Assembly (NCBI RefSeq): GCF_030053135.1
Contig: NZ_CP125652.1
Location: 4,210,501-4,274,500 of the forward strand
Source: Rhizobium sp. BT04
GTDB lineage: Bacteria; Pseudomonadota; Alphaproteobacteria; Rhizobiales; Rhizobiaceae
Direction: 5' to 3'
DNA length: 64,000 nt
Positions 24,930-33,705 of this stretch are shown here, one piece after another (positions within the stretch are counted from its first letter, which is position 1; every line of letters starts with the position of its first letter). The notes under the pieces were generated by a model. It saw only the letters and a program-made list of their open reading frames with translations, was not told where the DNA came from and made no database searches. Made by a program: the position numbers and the translations under genes.

Positions 24930-26798
24930 GTGCCCTGGCAAGTCTTGATCGGAAATGTGGCGGCGGTCTCGCTCGTTATTTCGGTATGGATGCACCTGCA
25001 TTACAAGCTTTACCGTCTTTCCAAGGTCCAGGCAGAACTCGGCTTCGGCTTGATGATGGGGCTTGGAGCCGTCTTGTCGATGCTGCTGTCGGTCGAGGTC
25101 GACAGCGGCTATTTTCTCGACCTCCGTTCGACCTTGCTGGCGGTCTCGGCCGTCTACGGCGGTCCATTGGCGGTTCTGATGACGGCAGCTCTCACGTCGG
25201 TGCAGAGGATCTCCATGGGTGGCGCCGGTGTCGAGCCGGCATTGATCTCGATCTTGCTGGTCTCCGTGTTCGGACTGGCGGTTCACTTCCGGTTCGGCAG
25301 AGGCTCGGCGGATGTCAAAAAAGCTCTGGCCTGTGCCGTCATGGTGGCCGCGGTCACATTGACGTTGAGCATTTTCCATCGCGGCGGCTGGTCGCATATC
25401 ACGACCGTCAGCCTTGCCGTCATCGGCGTGAAATTCGCAGCGACTTTGGCCGCGGCATCCGTCATTACCTATTTCCATGCCTTTACCCTGGAGCGGGATA
25501 TCTTGAAGGCCGCGCTGACCCAGGCGCCTGATTTCCATTATGTCAAAGACCGCAACAGCCGGTTCGTCGTCACCAACCTCAACGTCGCGCGAAACCACGA
25601 CCGCACCAAGTCTTCGGAGATGGTCGGCCTGACCGATTTCGATCTCTATCCCAGCGAAATGGCGCAGATATTCTTCGATCGCGAACAGGAGATCATGGTG
25701 ACCGGCGAGCCCATCGTGGACTTCGAGGAACCGCTCGTCGAAGATAACGGCCGGGAACGCTGGTTCGTGACGTCGAAGATCCCGTTGAGAAACCGCCACG
25801 GCGATCTGATCGGGCTTTCCGGCGTGACCCGCGATGTCACCGAGAAAAAGCGTCTCATTCAGCAGGCCCTCGACAGCAAGAATGTGCTTTCCCAGGCAAT
25901 GACGGAAATGTCCGATGGCCTTGCCATGTTCAATTCCGAGGGCCGGCTGGTGTTCTGCAACGATCAATATCGTGCCGCCTTTCCCCGCTCCGCCGATGCC
26001 AGGCAGCCCGGCGCCGATATAACCGACATCCTGCGGGCCGTGATGCGAAACGGCGAGCGGATCGACGTCGGCCCGGAGGCCGGCGAGGGCTGGATAGAGA
26101 CGGAAGCAGCACAGCTTTTCCTGACCCACGATAGTGAAATGCCGATGTTCGATGGACGCTGGCTCAGGCAGCGCACGCGTTTGGCGGCCGACGGCTCCGC
26201 CTTGGTGGTGGTTTCCGACATCACCGCGATGAAGCATTCCGAGGAACGGCTGACGCAACTCGCCCTGAAAATGAAAGGGCTGGCGGACACCGACGCATTG
26301 ACCGGTATTGCCAATCGACGCGTATTCGACGAGGCGATCTCGGAAGAGTTTGCGCGCGCCCGCCGGGCCGAATCCGCTCTCAGCCTGCTATTGATCGATG
26401 TCGATCACTTCAAGGCCTACAATGATACCTACGGTCACCTCGAAGGAGACAATTGCCTGAGGATGATCGGCGAGGTTCTCCGCTCGATTGCCAAGCGGCC
26501 CTCAGACCTCGCGGCGCGATTTGGCGGGGAGGAGTTTGCCATTCTGCTTCCCGGCACCGACCGGGATGGCGCGCTGCGGCTCGCCAAAATGCTGCGTTCG
26601 ACATTGCATCGGCGGGCAATCCCGCACCGTGAAAGCAGCAAGACGATCGTGACGGTCAGTATCGGTGTGGCGCACATGTCGGATCGATTTGCGACGTCGG
26701 CAGAATTGGTCGAGGCTGCGGACCGGGCGCTTTACGCGGCAAAGAAACATGGCCGCGACCGCGTCGAGGCCGCCGCCGTTCAAGCAAGAGCGGCGTGA
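24930..26798 (+). CDS. Membrane diguanylate cyclase: 5TM-PAS-PAS-GGDEF
   Basis: A 622-residue protein. The N-terminal 185 residues are a five- or six-helix membrane domain like the 5TM receptor module of LytS-YhcK type (GFGLMMGLGAVLSMLLSVEV...DLRSTLLAVSAVYGGPLAV). Then come a PAS (about 195-310: DFHYVKDRNSRFVVTN ... LIGLSGVTRDVTE), a second PAS (about 320-440) and a GGDEF domain (about 455-610) with active-site FGGEEF and an RPSD inhibitory site five residues before it. An active cyclase is likely. The first PAS is closely similar to that of the GGDEF-EAL protein at 19490, suggesting the same type of input. The chemoreceptor lies just upstream on the same strand (119-base gap). Confidence 0.88.
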   Translation: MPWQVLIGNVAAVSLVISVWMHLHYKLYRLSKVQAELGFGLMMGLGAVLSMLLSVEVDSGYFLDLRSTLLAVSAVYGGPLAVLMTAALTSVQRISMGGAGVEPALISILLVSVFGLAVHFRFGRGSADVKKALACAVMVAAVTLTLSIFHRGGWSHITTVSLAVIGVKFAATLAAASVITYFHAFTLERDILKAALTQAPDFHYVKDRNSRFVVTNLNVARNHDRTKSSEMVGLTDFDLYPSEMAQIFFDREQEIMVTGEPIVDFEEPLVEDNGRERWFVTSKIPLRNRHGDLIGLSGVTRDVTEKKRLIQQALDSKNVLSQAMTEMSDGLAMFNSEGRLVFCNDQYRAAFPRSADARQPGADITDILRAVMRNGERIDVGPEAGEGWIETEAAQLFLTHDSEMPMFDGRWLRQRTRLAADGSALVVVSDITAMKHSEERLTQLALKMKGLADTDALTGIANRRVFDEAISEEFARARRAESALSLLLIDVDHFKAYNDTYGHLEGDNCLRMIGEVLRSIAKRPSDLAARFGGEEFAILLPGTDRDGALRLAKMLRSTLHRRAIPHRESSKTIVTVSIGVAHMSDRFATSAELVEAADRALYAAKKHGRDRVEAAAVQARAA

Positions 26799-26838
26799 CT
26801 TCGAACACTTCGAACGCAATTCCGTCTCTGCGCAAACG

Positions 26839-27810
26839 TCATTTCGCAAGCTTGCCGATCGCTTCGATCTCGTTCGTCCATATGCCCGCCGCATAGTCTT
26901 GCGGCAGTCGCGCCAGCAGCAAGGGGTCGTCGATGCCGGTCGAAAAATCGCTGCCGCGATAGGGGCCGAGCACGAAGACCTCGGTTCCCGCATCCGCCAT
27001 CCGGTTGAGAAAACGGTCCGGCCAGCCCCAGAGCCACGGGGCGATATTGATCGGCACCAGCATCATCCGATGCTTGCAGGCGTCCGGCAGCACGCCGGTC
27101 CAGCCATAGCCGATATAACCGAACAGGCAGCCCTTCAGGCTCTGGCGCGAGGCGGTCCTGATATCGGGCGAAAGCCGACGGACGACGTCGATCGGCTCGT
27201 CGCCGCCATAAACGATGATATCAGCCCGTCGCGCAGCGGGAAGCCCGTTGAGCACGGCGGCGAGCTTTTCGCCTTCGGAAGGGTCACGGCTCTTGACGTT
27301 GATCAGGAAGCGTCGATCCGGAAAGGTCGACAGCCCCTCGGCAAGCGTCGGCATCATGCCGATGCCCCGGCCGCGAAAGGGAAAGCTCTTGCCGCCATCG
27401 GCGGTATAGCCGTAACCGATGTCGAGCTTCTTCATGTCGGCCATCGCATGCGCACGCGTGACCCCGTGCCCATCGGTGCGGCAGTCGAGCGTCCAGTCGT
27501 GAAAGACGGCGAATTCGCCGTCCGTCGTCGGATGCACGTCGATCTCGACAATATCGGCGCCGGCGGCAAAACCGGCCTGCATCGAGCGGACGGTGTTTTC
27601 GAGATAATCATGTTTCGGCGGCAGCATGCGGGCGGCCGTGCAGGTGTCGTTCTTCAGATCGGTTTCGTCGAACCGCTGGGCGATGCCGCGATGGGCGAGC
27701 AGCACCGGCTTTCCCGGCCGATGCTCCGCTAGAAGGCTGGTATTGTTGAGGTAGATGCCGGCTGCAGCGAGTGCTACGGCCGCCGCGCAACAGAAAAGCT
27801 TCCTGCCCAA
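26839..27810 (-). CDS. Glycerophosphodiester phosphodiesterase family protein, exported
   Basis: A 323-residue protein. I choose the TTG at 27810 because AGGAGG lies 7-8 bases upstream; the ATG at 27831 lacks such a site. The N terminus (MGRKLFCCAAAVALAAAGIYL) is a signal peptide or membrane anchor, so it acts in the periplasm. The catalytic parts of the TIM-barrel family are seen: LLAHRG at the start, EIDVHPTTDGEFAVFHDWTLDCRTDG with the metal Glu/Asp and catalytic His, then INVKSRDP. It cleaves glycerophosphodiesters to glycerol phosphate and an alcohol. The gene is convergent with the cyclase. Confidence 0.85.
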   Translation of the reverse strand: MGRKLFCCAAAVALAAAGIYLNNTSLLAEHRPGKPVLLAHRGIAQRFDETDLKNDTCTAARMLPPKHDYLENTVRSMQAGFAAGADIVEIDVHPTTDGEFAVFHDWTLDCRTDGHGVTRAHAMADMKKLDIGYGYTADGGKSFPFRGRGIGMMPTLAEGLSTFPDRRFLINVKSRDPSEGEKLAAVLNGLPAARRADIIVYGGDEPIDVVRRLSPDIRTASRQSLKGCLFGYIGYGWTGVLPDACKHRMMLVPINIAPWLWGWPDRFLNRMADAGTEVFVLGPYRGSDFSTGIDDPLLLARLPQDYAAGIWTNEIEAIGKLAK

Positions 27811-27999
27811 TTCTGCCCCTCCTGATTGCATCGAGGGATATAACAGCTAGAAAGCGATTCTGGTTGTTGTTGGGCTGTTTTCCGGCTTTTCTGGAGCAGG
27901 GCTGGGAAAAGGCGAAACGATTTGCCGCGCAAGAGCATAGGATGTCGGAATCTCGTTTAGCCGGTCGTCTTCAAGACGGACAGGCCATGGAGAACACCA

Positions 28000-28650
28000 A
28001 TGACGATTACCATTACCGCCTTTGAACGGTCACCCGATCGCGGCAAGGGGCTGGCGCGTGACATGCGGGTTCGCTGGGCGCTCGAGGAAGCGGGCGAGCC
28101 TTACGAGGTCCGCCTTGTCTCGTTCAAGACGATGAGAGAACCCGCGCATCTGACCCTTCAGCCTTTCGGGCAGATTCCCACCTATGAGGAAGGCGATCTC
28201 GCGCTCTTCGAGTCCGGGGCGATCGTCTTCCATATCGCCGAGCGCCATGCCGGCCTGCTGCCGGAGGAGGCGAATGCCCGGGCGCGGGCGATCGCCTGGA
28301 TGTTTGCCGCGCTCAACACGATAGAGCCGCCGGTCTTCGACCGCGCCCTCGCCACAATCCTGGAGCGCAACGAGCCCTGGTACGAGCAGCGCCTGCATGC
28401 CCTCGAAGTCAGCATCCGGAAACGGCTGGACGATCTTTCCCGTCGGCTTGGCGATGCCGACTGGCTTGACGGCGCCTTCAGCGCCGGCGACCTTCTGATG
28501 GTAACGGTTCTGCTCAGGCTGAAGGGATCGGATCTATTGGCCGACCATCTCAACCTTGCCGCCTATGTCGCCCGCGGCGAAGCGCGGCCGGCTTACCAAC
28601 GTGCCTTCGCCGCGCAGCTGGCGGTTTTCACCGCCGCATCGGCCGGCTGA
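28000..28650 (+). CDS. Glutathione S-transferase
   Basis: A 216-residue cytosolic GST from ATG 28000. The N-terminal fold reads AFERSPDRGKGLARDMRVRWALEEAG, then QPFGQIPTYEEGDLALFESGAIVFHIAERH with the cis-proline and the Glu-Ser glutathione ligands. The helical half contains WLDGAFSAGDLLMVTVL, the usual N-capping region. Its closest resemblance is to GSTs of the bacterial theta/beta types; the substrate is unknown. The alpha/beta hydrolase gene follows after 30 bases on the same strand, possibly co-transcribed. Confidence 0.88.
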   Translation: MTITITAFERSPDRGKGLARDMRVRWALEEAGEPYEVRLVSFKTMREPAHLTLQPFGQIPTYEEGDLALFESGAIVFHIAERHAGLLPEEANARARAIAWMFAALNTIEPPVFDRALATILERNEPWYEQRLHALEVSIRKRLDDLSRRLGDADWLDGAFSAGDLLMVTVLLRLKGSDLLADHLNLAAYVARGEARPAYQRAFAAQLAVFTAASAG

Positions 28651-28680
28651 TCACTGCCGCAACAATCGAGTGTTATCGCC

Positions 28681-29487
28681 ATGGAACCACACGACGACGA
28701 GCTCATCCGTTTCGAAGCGCAGGGCGCAGCAACTTTGCCGGCGGCAGCAGTCGAAGGGCATGTCGCGCGCGACGGTGCCCGCATCTGGTATGCATCCTGC
28801 GGCGCAGGTCCCCCTGTCATTCTGCTGCATGGCGGCCTTGGTCACAGCGGCAACTGGGGCTATCAGGCCCCGGCTCTGTTGCGCCGCGGCCGCCGCGTCG
28901 TACTGATTGACAGCCGCGGCCATGGAAGAAGCACCCGCGATGCCCGTCCCTATACGTATGAGCTGATGGCCTCCGACGTGCTCGCCGTCATGGACGCACT
29001 GCATCTCGACAAGGCGGCCATCGTCGGCTGGAGCGACGGCGCCTGTATCGCCCTGATTCTTGCCATGACGGCGCCCTCACGTGTCGAGGGGGTCTTCTTT
29101 TTCGCCTGCAACATGGATCCGAGCGGCACGCTGGAATTCGTCCCGACCCCGGTCATCGACCGATGCTTCAGCCGGCACGCCAAGGACTATGCCGCATTGT
29201 CCACCACGCCTGACGATTTCAATCTATTCGTCGAGGCGGTCAGCCTGATGATGCGGACGGAGCCGAACTACCAGGCCGCCGACCTGGGCCTGATCCGGGT
29301 GCCGGTGGCAATCGTCCTCGGCGAGCACGACGAATTCATCAAACCCGACCATGCCGAATATCTTGCCCGCAGCATTCCCGACGCACGGATGATCTATCTC
29401 AAAGGTGTGAGCCATTTCGCGCCGCTGCAGCGGCCGACGGCGTTCAACGCGGCGGTGGCGGCCTTCCTGGATGGGATCGGTTCATGA
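28681..29487 (+). CDS. Alpha/beta-hydrolase
   Basis: A 268-residue soluble hydrolase. The oxyanion segment HGGLGHSGNW, the DSRGHGRS loop, the nucleophile elbow GWSDG (Ser), the late Asp in LGEHDEF and the His in VSHFAP make a complete catalytic triad. The family includes esterases, haloperoxidase-like and C-C hydrolases. The gene follows a GST and precedes the ligase-associated exonuclease, whose ATG is 47 bases after its stop. Co-transcription with the GST is possible. The substrate is not evident from the sequence. Confidence 0.85.
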   Translation: MEPHDDELIRFEAQGAATLPAAAVEGHVARDGARIWYASCGAGPPVILLHGGLGHSGNWGYQAPALLRRGRRVVLIDSRGHGRSTRDARPYTYELMASDVLAVMDALHLDKAAIVGWSDGACIALILAMTAPSRVEGVFFFACNMDPSGTLEFVPTPVIDRCFSRHAKDYAALSTTPDDFNLFVEAVSLMMRTEPNYQAADLGLIRVPVAIVLGEHDEFIKPDHAEYLARSIPDARMIYLKGVSHFAPLQRPTAFNAAVAAFLDGIGS

Positions 29488-29533
29488 AACGATCCCTCTG
29501 GCCTCGCGTCCATTTCCCGCTATCTCTAGCCTC

Positions 29534-30544
29534 ATGAGACCTGATGCGCTGCTCTATCCCACCCCCGAAGGGCTCTATTGCCCGGAAGGCGGCTTTTATG
29601 TCGATCCGGTACGGCCCGTCGAGCAGGCGCTCGTCACCCATGGTCATTCCGATCACGCTCGGCCGGGGCATGTGAACGTGCTTGCCACCCGCCAGACGCT
29701 CGACATCATGCGCCTGCGTTATGGCGACGGCTTCTGTGCCAGCGAGCAGGCTGCTGCCTTCGGCGAGGAACTGCTGATCAACGGCGTCAAGGTGAGCTTT
29801 CATCCGGCTGGCCATGTACTCGGCTCGGCCCAGATCGCCATCGAGAGGAACGGCACCCGCATCGTCGTCTCCGGCGATTACAAGCGCCGCCCCGACCCGA
29901 CCTGCGCCGCCTATGTGCCGGTGCCCTGCGACGTCTTTATCACCGAGGCGACCTTCGGCCTGCCGGTCTTCCATCATCCCGATCCGATGGATGAGATCGG
30001 CAAACTGCTGGCTTCGCTCCGGCAATTTCCCGAGCGCACCCATCTCGTCGGCGCCTATGCGCTGGGCAAGGCCCAGCGCGTCATCCGGCTGCTGCGCGAC
30101 GCCGGTTATGCCGAGCCGATCTATATCCACGGCGCCATGGAAAGGCTCTGCGACTATTATGTCGGGCAGGGCATCGATCTCGGCGAGCTGCTGCCGGCGA
30201 CGATCGAAAGCCGCGACAAGTCTGCCTTCAAGGGTGCGGTCGTCATCGGCCCGTCATCAGCCTTCGCCGACCGCTGGGCCCGGCGCTTCAACGAGCCACT
30301 GCCGGCCTTCGCCTCCGGCTGGATGATGGTGCGCCAGCGCGCCAAACAGCTCGGCGTCGAACTGCCGCTCGTCATCTCCGATCATTGCGACTGGCCGGAG
30401 CTGACCGAAACGATCCGGGAACTGCACCCGGCCGAGGTCTGGGTGACGCATGGCCGCGAGGAGGCCCTGGTGCGCTGGTGCCAATTGCAGGGCATCAAAG
30501 CGAAACCGCTGCATCTGGTGGGTTATGAGGACGAGGGCGATTGA
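29534..30544 (+). CDS. DNA ligase-associated MBL-fold exonuclease (TIGR04122 type)
   Basis: A 336-residue nuclease with a metallo-beta-lactamase/beta-CASP-type fold. ATG 29534 (MRPDALLYPTPEGLYC) is chosen, since the frame upstream overlaps the hydrolase gene. The metal motif THGHSDHARPGH is complete and a further SDHCDWPEL segment near the end is typical. It lies 51 bases before the ATP-dependent ligase gene in the same direction, the usual pairing for this family, with which it is thought to act in DNA end processing and repair. No helicase or phosphoesterase partner is next to the pair here. Confidence 0.9.
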   Translation: MRPDALLYPTPEGLYCPEGGFYVDPVRPVEQALVTHGHSDHARPGHVNVLATRQTLDIMRLRYGDGFCASEQAAAFGEELLINGVKVSFHPAGHVLGSAQIAIERNGTRIVVSGDYKRRPDPTCAAYVPVPCDVFITEATFGLPVFHHPDPMDEIGKLLASLRQFPERTHLVGAYALGKAQRVIRLLRDAGYAEPIYIHGAMERLCDYYVGQGIDLGELLPATIESRDKSAFKGAVVIGPSSAFADRWARRFNEPLPAFASGWMMVRQRAKQLGVELPLVISDHCDWPELTETIRELHPAEVWVTHGREEALVRWCQLQGIKAKPLHLVGYEDEGD

Positions 30545-30595
30545 GGAGATGAGCAATATCCCGCGTCAAAACCCCTCCCGAGTCGAGAGGCTTCC

Positions 30596-32221
30596 ATGAA
30601 AGCCTTCGCCGATCTCCTCGACCGCCTGGTCCTCACCCCCAGCCGCAACGGCAAGCTGAAGCTGCTGACCGATTATTTCCGCGACACGCCGGACCCCGAC
30701 CGCGGCTACGGCCTTGCCGCCATCGCCGGCACGCTGGAGGTGCGCAACGTCAAGCCGGCCATGCTGCGCGAGCTGGTGCTGGAGCGCATGGACGAGGTGC
30801 TGTTTCGCTATTCCTACGATTATGTCGGCGATCTCGCCGAAACCATTTCGCTCGTCTGGGACAATGAGCGGGATATCGACCGTTCGGCCCTATCCCAGCC
30901 GCGTCTCGGCGAGGTCGTCACCGGCATGAATGCGCTCGGCCGCACCGAAGTGCGCGGCTTCGTCCGCGATCTGCTCGACCGGCTGGATGCCTCCGGCCGC
31001 TTCGCCTTCATCAAGCTGGCGACCGGCGCCATGCGCATCGGCGTTTCCGCTCGCCTCGCCAAGCAGGCGCTGGCCGATCTCGGCGGCAAGGACGTCACCG
31101 AGATCGAAACCCTCTGGCACGGACTGCAGCCGCCCTACGAGGCGCTGTTTGCATGGCTGGCTGGGGGCGGCGAGAAACCGGTCCTCGCCACACCGGCAAT
31201 CTTCCATTCCGTCATGCTCGCCAATGCGGTGGAGGAGGGGGATCTCACGGGTCTCGACCCGGCCGACTACGCCGCCGAATGGAAATGGGACGGCATCCGC
31301 GTCCAGCTCTCGCGCTCCGGCGACAGGCGCAAGATCTATTCCCGCTCCGGCGACGATATTTCAGGCGCCTTTCCCGACATCCTCGAGGCGATCAGTTTTT
31401 CCGGCGTCGTCGATGGCGAGCTGCTGGTTGGCGGCACCGCCCGCTCCAACAGCCCGACGCGCACCTTCTCCGACCTGCAGCAGCGCCTGAACCGCAAGAC
31501 GGTGACGGCAAAGATGCTGGCCGACTACCCCGCCTTCATCCGCAGCTATGACCTGCTCTTCGACGGTGAGGAGGATGTTCGCGGCCGCGCCTATATCGAT
31601 CGCCGCGCGCGCCTCGCCGAGATCATCGACCGCGCTCCGCACGACCGTTTCGACCTCTCTCCGCTCGTGCCTTTTTCGGCCTGGGACGAGCTCGACGCGC
31701 TGCGCGCGGCCCCGCCCGATCCGGTCATCGAGGGCGTGATGATCAAGCGCCGCGACAGCATCTATCAGGCCGGCCGGATGAAGGGCCCCTGGTTCAAGTG
31801 GAAGCGCAATCCGTATAATGTCGATGCGGTGCTGATGTATGCCCAGCGCGGCCACGGCAAGCGCTCCAGCTATTATTCCGATTTCACCTTCGGTGTCTGG
31901 GCCGATGACGAGGACGGCGAGCAACTGGTGCCGGTGGGAAAGGCCTATTTCGGCTTCACCGATGCCGAACTCGAAGTGCTCGACAAATTCGTGCGCAACA
32001 ACACGACCGAGCGTTTCGGTCCGGTGCGGGCGGTGCGCGCCGACAAGGACTTCGGCTTCGTCGTCGAAGTGGCCTTCGAAGGCATTAACCGCTCGACCCG
32101 GCATAAATCGGGTGTCGCCATGCGCTTCCCCCGCATCGCCCGCCTTCGCCCCGACAAGCCGACTTACGAGGCCGACCGGCTGCGCACGCTGATCGCCATG
32201 ATCGACGCCAAGCCGCCGTGA
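30596..32221 (+). CDS. ATP-dependent DNA ligase (TIGR04120-type, cisplatin-class repair ligase)
   Basis: A 541-residue nucleotidyltransferase. The ligation lysine is in EWKWDGIRVQ (KxDG motif, near residue 230), with later motifs FDGEEDVRGRAYIDRR, EGVMIKRRDSIYQAGR and WFKWKRNPYNVDAVL (the last lysines bind the phosphate). The N-terminal 200 residues form the DNA-binding domain. Start: ATG 30596 after GAGAGG. It seals nicks with ATP; in rhizobia the replicative ligase is the separate NAD-dependent LigA, so this is an accessory repair ligase. It is paired with the exonuclease at 29534. Confidence 0.92.
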   Translation: MKAFADLLDRLVLTPSRNGKLKLLTDYFRDTPDPDRGYGLAAIAGTLEVRNVKPAMLRELVLERMDEVLFRYSYDYVGDLAETISLVWDNERDIDRSALSQPRLGEVVTGMNALGRTEVRGFVRDLLDRLDASGRFAFIKLATGAMRIGVSARLAKQALADLGGKDVTEIETLWHGLQPPYEALFAWLAGGGEKPVLATPAIFHSVMLANAVEEGDLTGLDPADYAAEWKWDGIRVQLSRSGDRRKIYSRSGDDISGAFPDILEAISFSGVVDGELLVGGTARSNSPTRTFSDLQQRLNRKTVTAKMLADYPAFIRSYDLLFDGEEDVRGRAYIDRRARLAEIIDRAPHDRFDLSPLVPFSAWDELDALRAAPPDPVIEGVMIKRRDSIYQAGRMKGPWFKWKRNPYNVDAVLMYAQRGHGKRSSYYSDFTFGVWADDEDGEQLVPVGKAYFGFTDAELEVLDKFVRNNTTERFGPVRAVRADKDFGFVVEVAFEGINRSTRHKSGVAMRFPRIARLRPDKPTYEADRLRTLIAMIDAKPP

Positions 32222-32389
32222 TCTCGACCGACCGGCCGGAAAACGCGACGCTGTACCCTCTGTGCTGGACCCCCTGCGCAACAATGACGCAGGGCCAATT
32301 TTCAACATGATGTGTATTGGCGGCAACGATCTTCCGGTGCAGATTTTGCTCTGCTGTTTCAGGCCGGGGAAATGATTGGGTGCTGCCTT

Positions 32390-33313
32390 ATGAGCTCGCG
32401 TGAACTAAATTCCTTTTTCCTTCAGCGCCGTGCAGTGCTTGCCGGTATCGCCGGTGCACTCGTCCTGCCGCAAATGGCCGCCGCTTTCGATGTCCCGGAT
32501 GAACCGCGGCTTGCCAAGCATGACTACGCCCAGGTCCGCCACCATTTCCGCACGAAGCTGTTGCAGAAGGGCCCGGCGCCCGACAAATACGAGCCGCTGG
32601 CAGCGCCTGCCGATGCCGAGAAAATCTTTTACCGTTCCGGTTACGGCGGCGAGCTGGAGCTTGCGGCCTGGGTTTCCAAATACAAGCGCGAGCGCGCGCC
32701 CAAGCCCGCCGTGCTCTTCCTGCACGGCGGCAACGCCATGGGCATCGGCCACTGGCAGTTGATGAAGCCCTATATGGATGCCGGCTACGTCGTGATGATG
32801 CCGTCGCTGCGCGGCGAAAACGGCCAGATGGGCAATTTCTCCGGCTTCTATGACGAAGTCGACGATGTGCTTGCCGCCACCGAGCGCCTGGCGCACCTGC
32901 CGGGCGTCGATTCCCAGCGCCTGTTCATCGCCGGCCATAGCATCGGCGGCACGCTCACCATGCTGACGGCGATGAGCACCCATAAATTCCGCGCCGCCGC
33001 GCCGATTTCGGGCAATCCCAATGCCTTCCGCTTCTTCAGCCGCTATCCCCAGGATATCCGCTTCGACGACAGCAATGCGCATGAATTCGAGGTGCGGTCG
33101 GCGCTGTGTTATGCCCAGAGCTTCAAATGCCCGGTCCGTGTTGTCCACGGCACCGAAGAGGCCCATTTCAACGACCGCGCCGATCTGCTCGCCCGCCGCG
33201 CCCGCGCCGCCGGCATCCATATCGAGACCGACACCGTCGCCGGCAATCACACCTCCGCGCTGCCGGCCGAGATCGAACAGAGCATCCGCTTCTTCCACGG
33301 GGTGGCGGCCTGA
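32390..33313 (+). CDS. Exported alpha/beta-hydrolase (Tat signal), S9/dienelactone type
   Basis: A 307-residue protein. ATG 32390 (MSSRELNSFFLQRRAVLAGIAGAL) is preferred; the ATG at 32372 in the same frame has GGGGAA too close to it. The N terminus has a twin-arginine-like RRAVLAGIAGALVLP and an AAA-F cleavage region, so it is exported. The hydrolase fold has HGGNAMG, the elbow GHSIGG (Ser nucleophile), HGTEEAHF (Asp/Glu region) and GNHTSALP (His). This is like the prolyl-oligopeptidase/dienelactone hydrolase group. The gene stands alone after the ligase. The substrate is unknown. Confidence 0.78.
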   Translation: MSSRELNSFFLQRRAVLAGIAGALVLPQMAAAFDVPDEPRLAKHDYAQVRHHFRTKLLQKGPAPDKYEPLAAPADAEKIFYRSGYGGELELAAWVSKYKRERAPKPAVLFLHGGNAMGIGHWQLMKPYMDAGYVVMMPSLRGENGQMGNFSGFYDEVDDVLAATERLAHLPGVDSQRLFIAGHSIGGTLTMLTAMSTHKFRAAAPISGNPNAFRFFSRYPQDIRFDDSNAHEFEVRSALCYAQSFKCPVRVVHGTEEAHFNDRADLLARRARAAGIHIETDTVAGNHTSALPAEIEQSIRFFHGVAA

Positions 33314-33362
33314 TTTTTCGCGGCCGCTTCAAATACAGGCCCATTGGGCCTATATTCCCGGC

Positions 33363-33573
33363 ATGACGACGGACGCAGAGACAATGATCGTGCCGAACGA
33401 CTTCCCCGAGCTGAAATCGCTCGTCTGGAATCGTGATCCGGCCTGCCTGCGAGGCTTTCGCGCTGTATGAACGCAATGGCGTTTCGTCGATACCGGCGCT
33501 GACCGAGCGAGAGGTGCAGCTGATCCGCGATCTGGCTGCCACCTATGGCAATGGCGTCCTGCTCGTTTCCTGA
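33363..33573 (+). pseudogene. Small gene broken by frameshifts
   Basis: In this stretch the reading MTTDAETMIVPNDFPELK...WNRDPA begins at ATG 33363 in one frame and stops at 33470 after CLRGFRAV. From 33448 a second frame reads CEAFALYERN and later ALTEREVQLIRDLAATYGNG to a stop at 33571-33573. The short middle part (33477-33500) reads more sensibly in the first frame (WRFVDTGA). A sensible single protein of about 70 residues is recovered only by two or three single-base indels. This is consistent with a decayed small gene, or with sequencing errors in this place. The function of the intact version is not known to me. Confidence 0.5.
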
Positions 33574-33705
33574 TTTTCCGTTCGCGCCGGCTCTGGTCGT
33601 CTTAGCTCCCGGCCTTCCCACCCCAACGCCAGCCTCGCGCCAGCCGCATATGCCATCGTCCCGGCAGATATCGCTGTCTCGCCGATCGTTGATAAGGGTG
33701 GTTCC

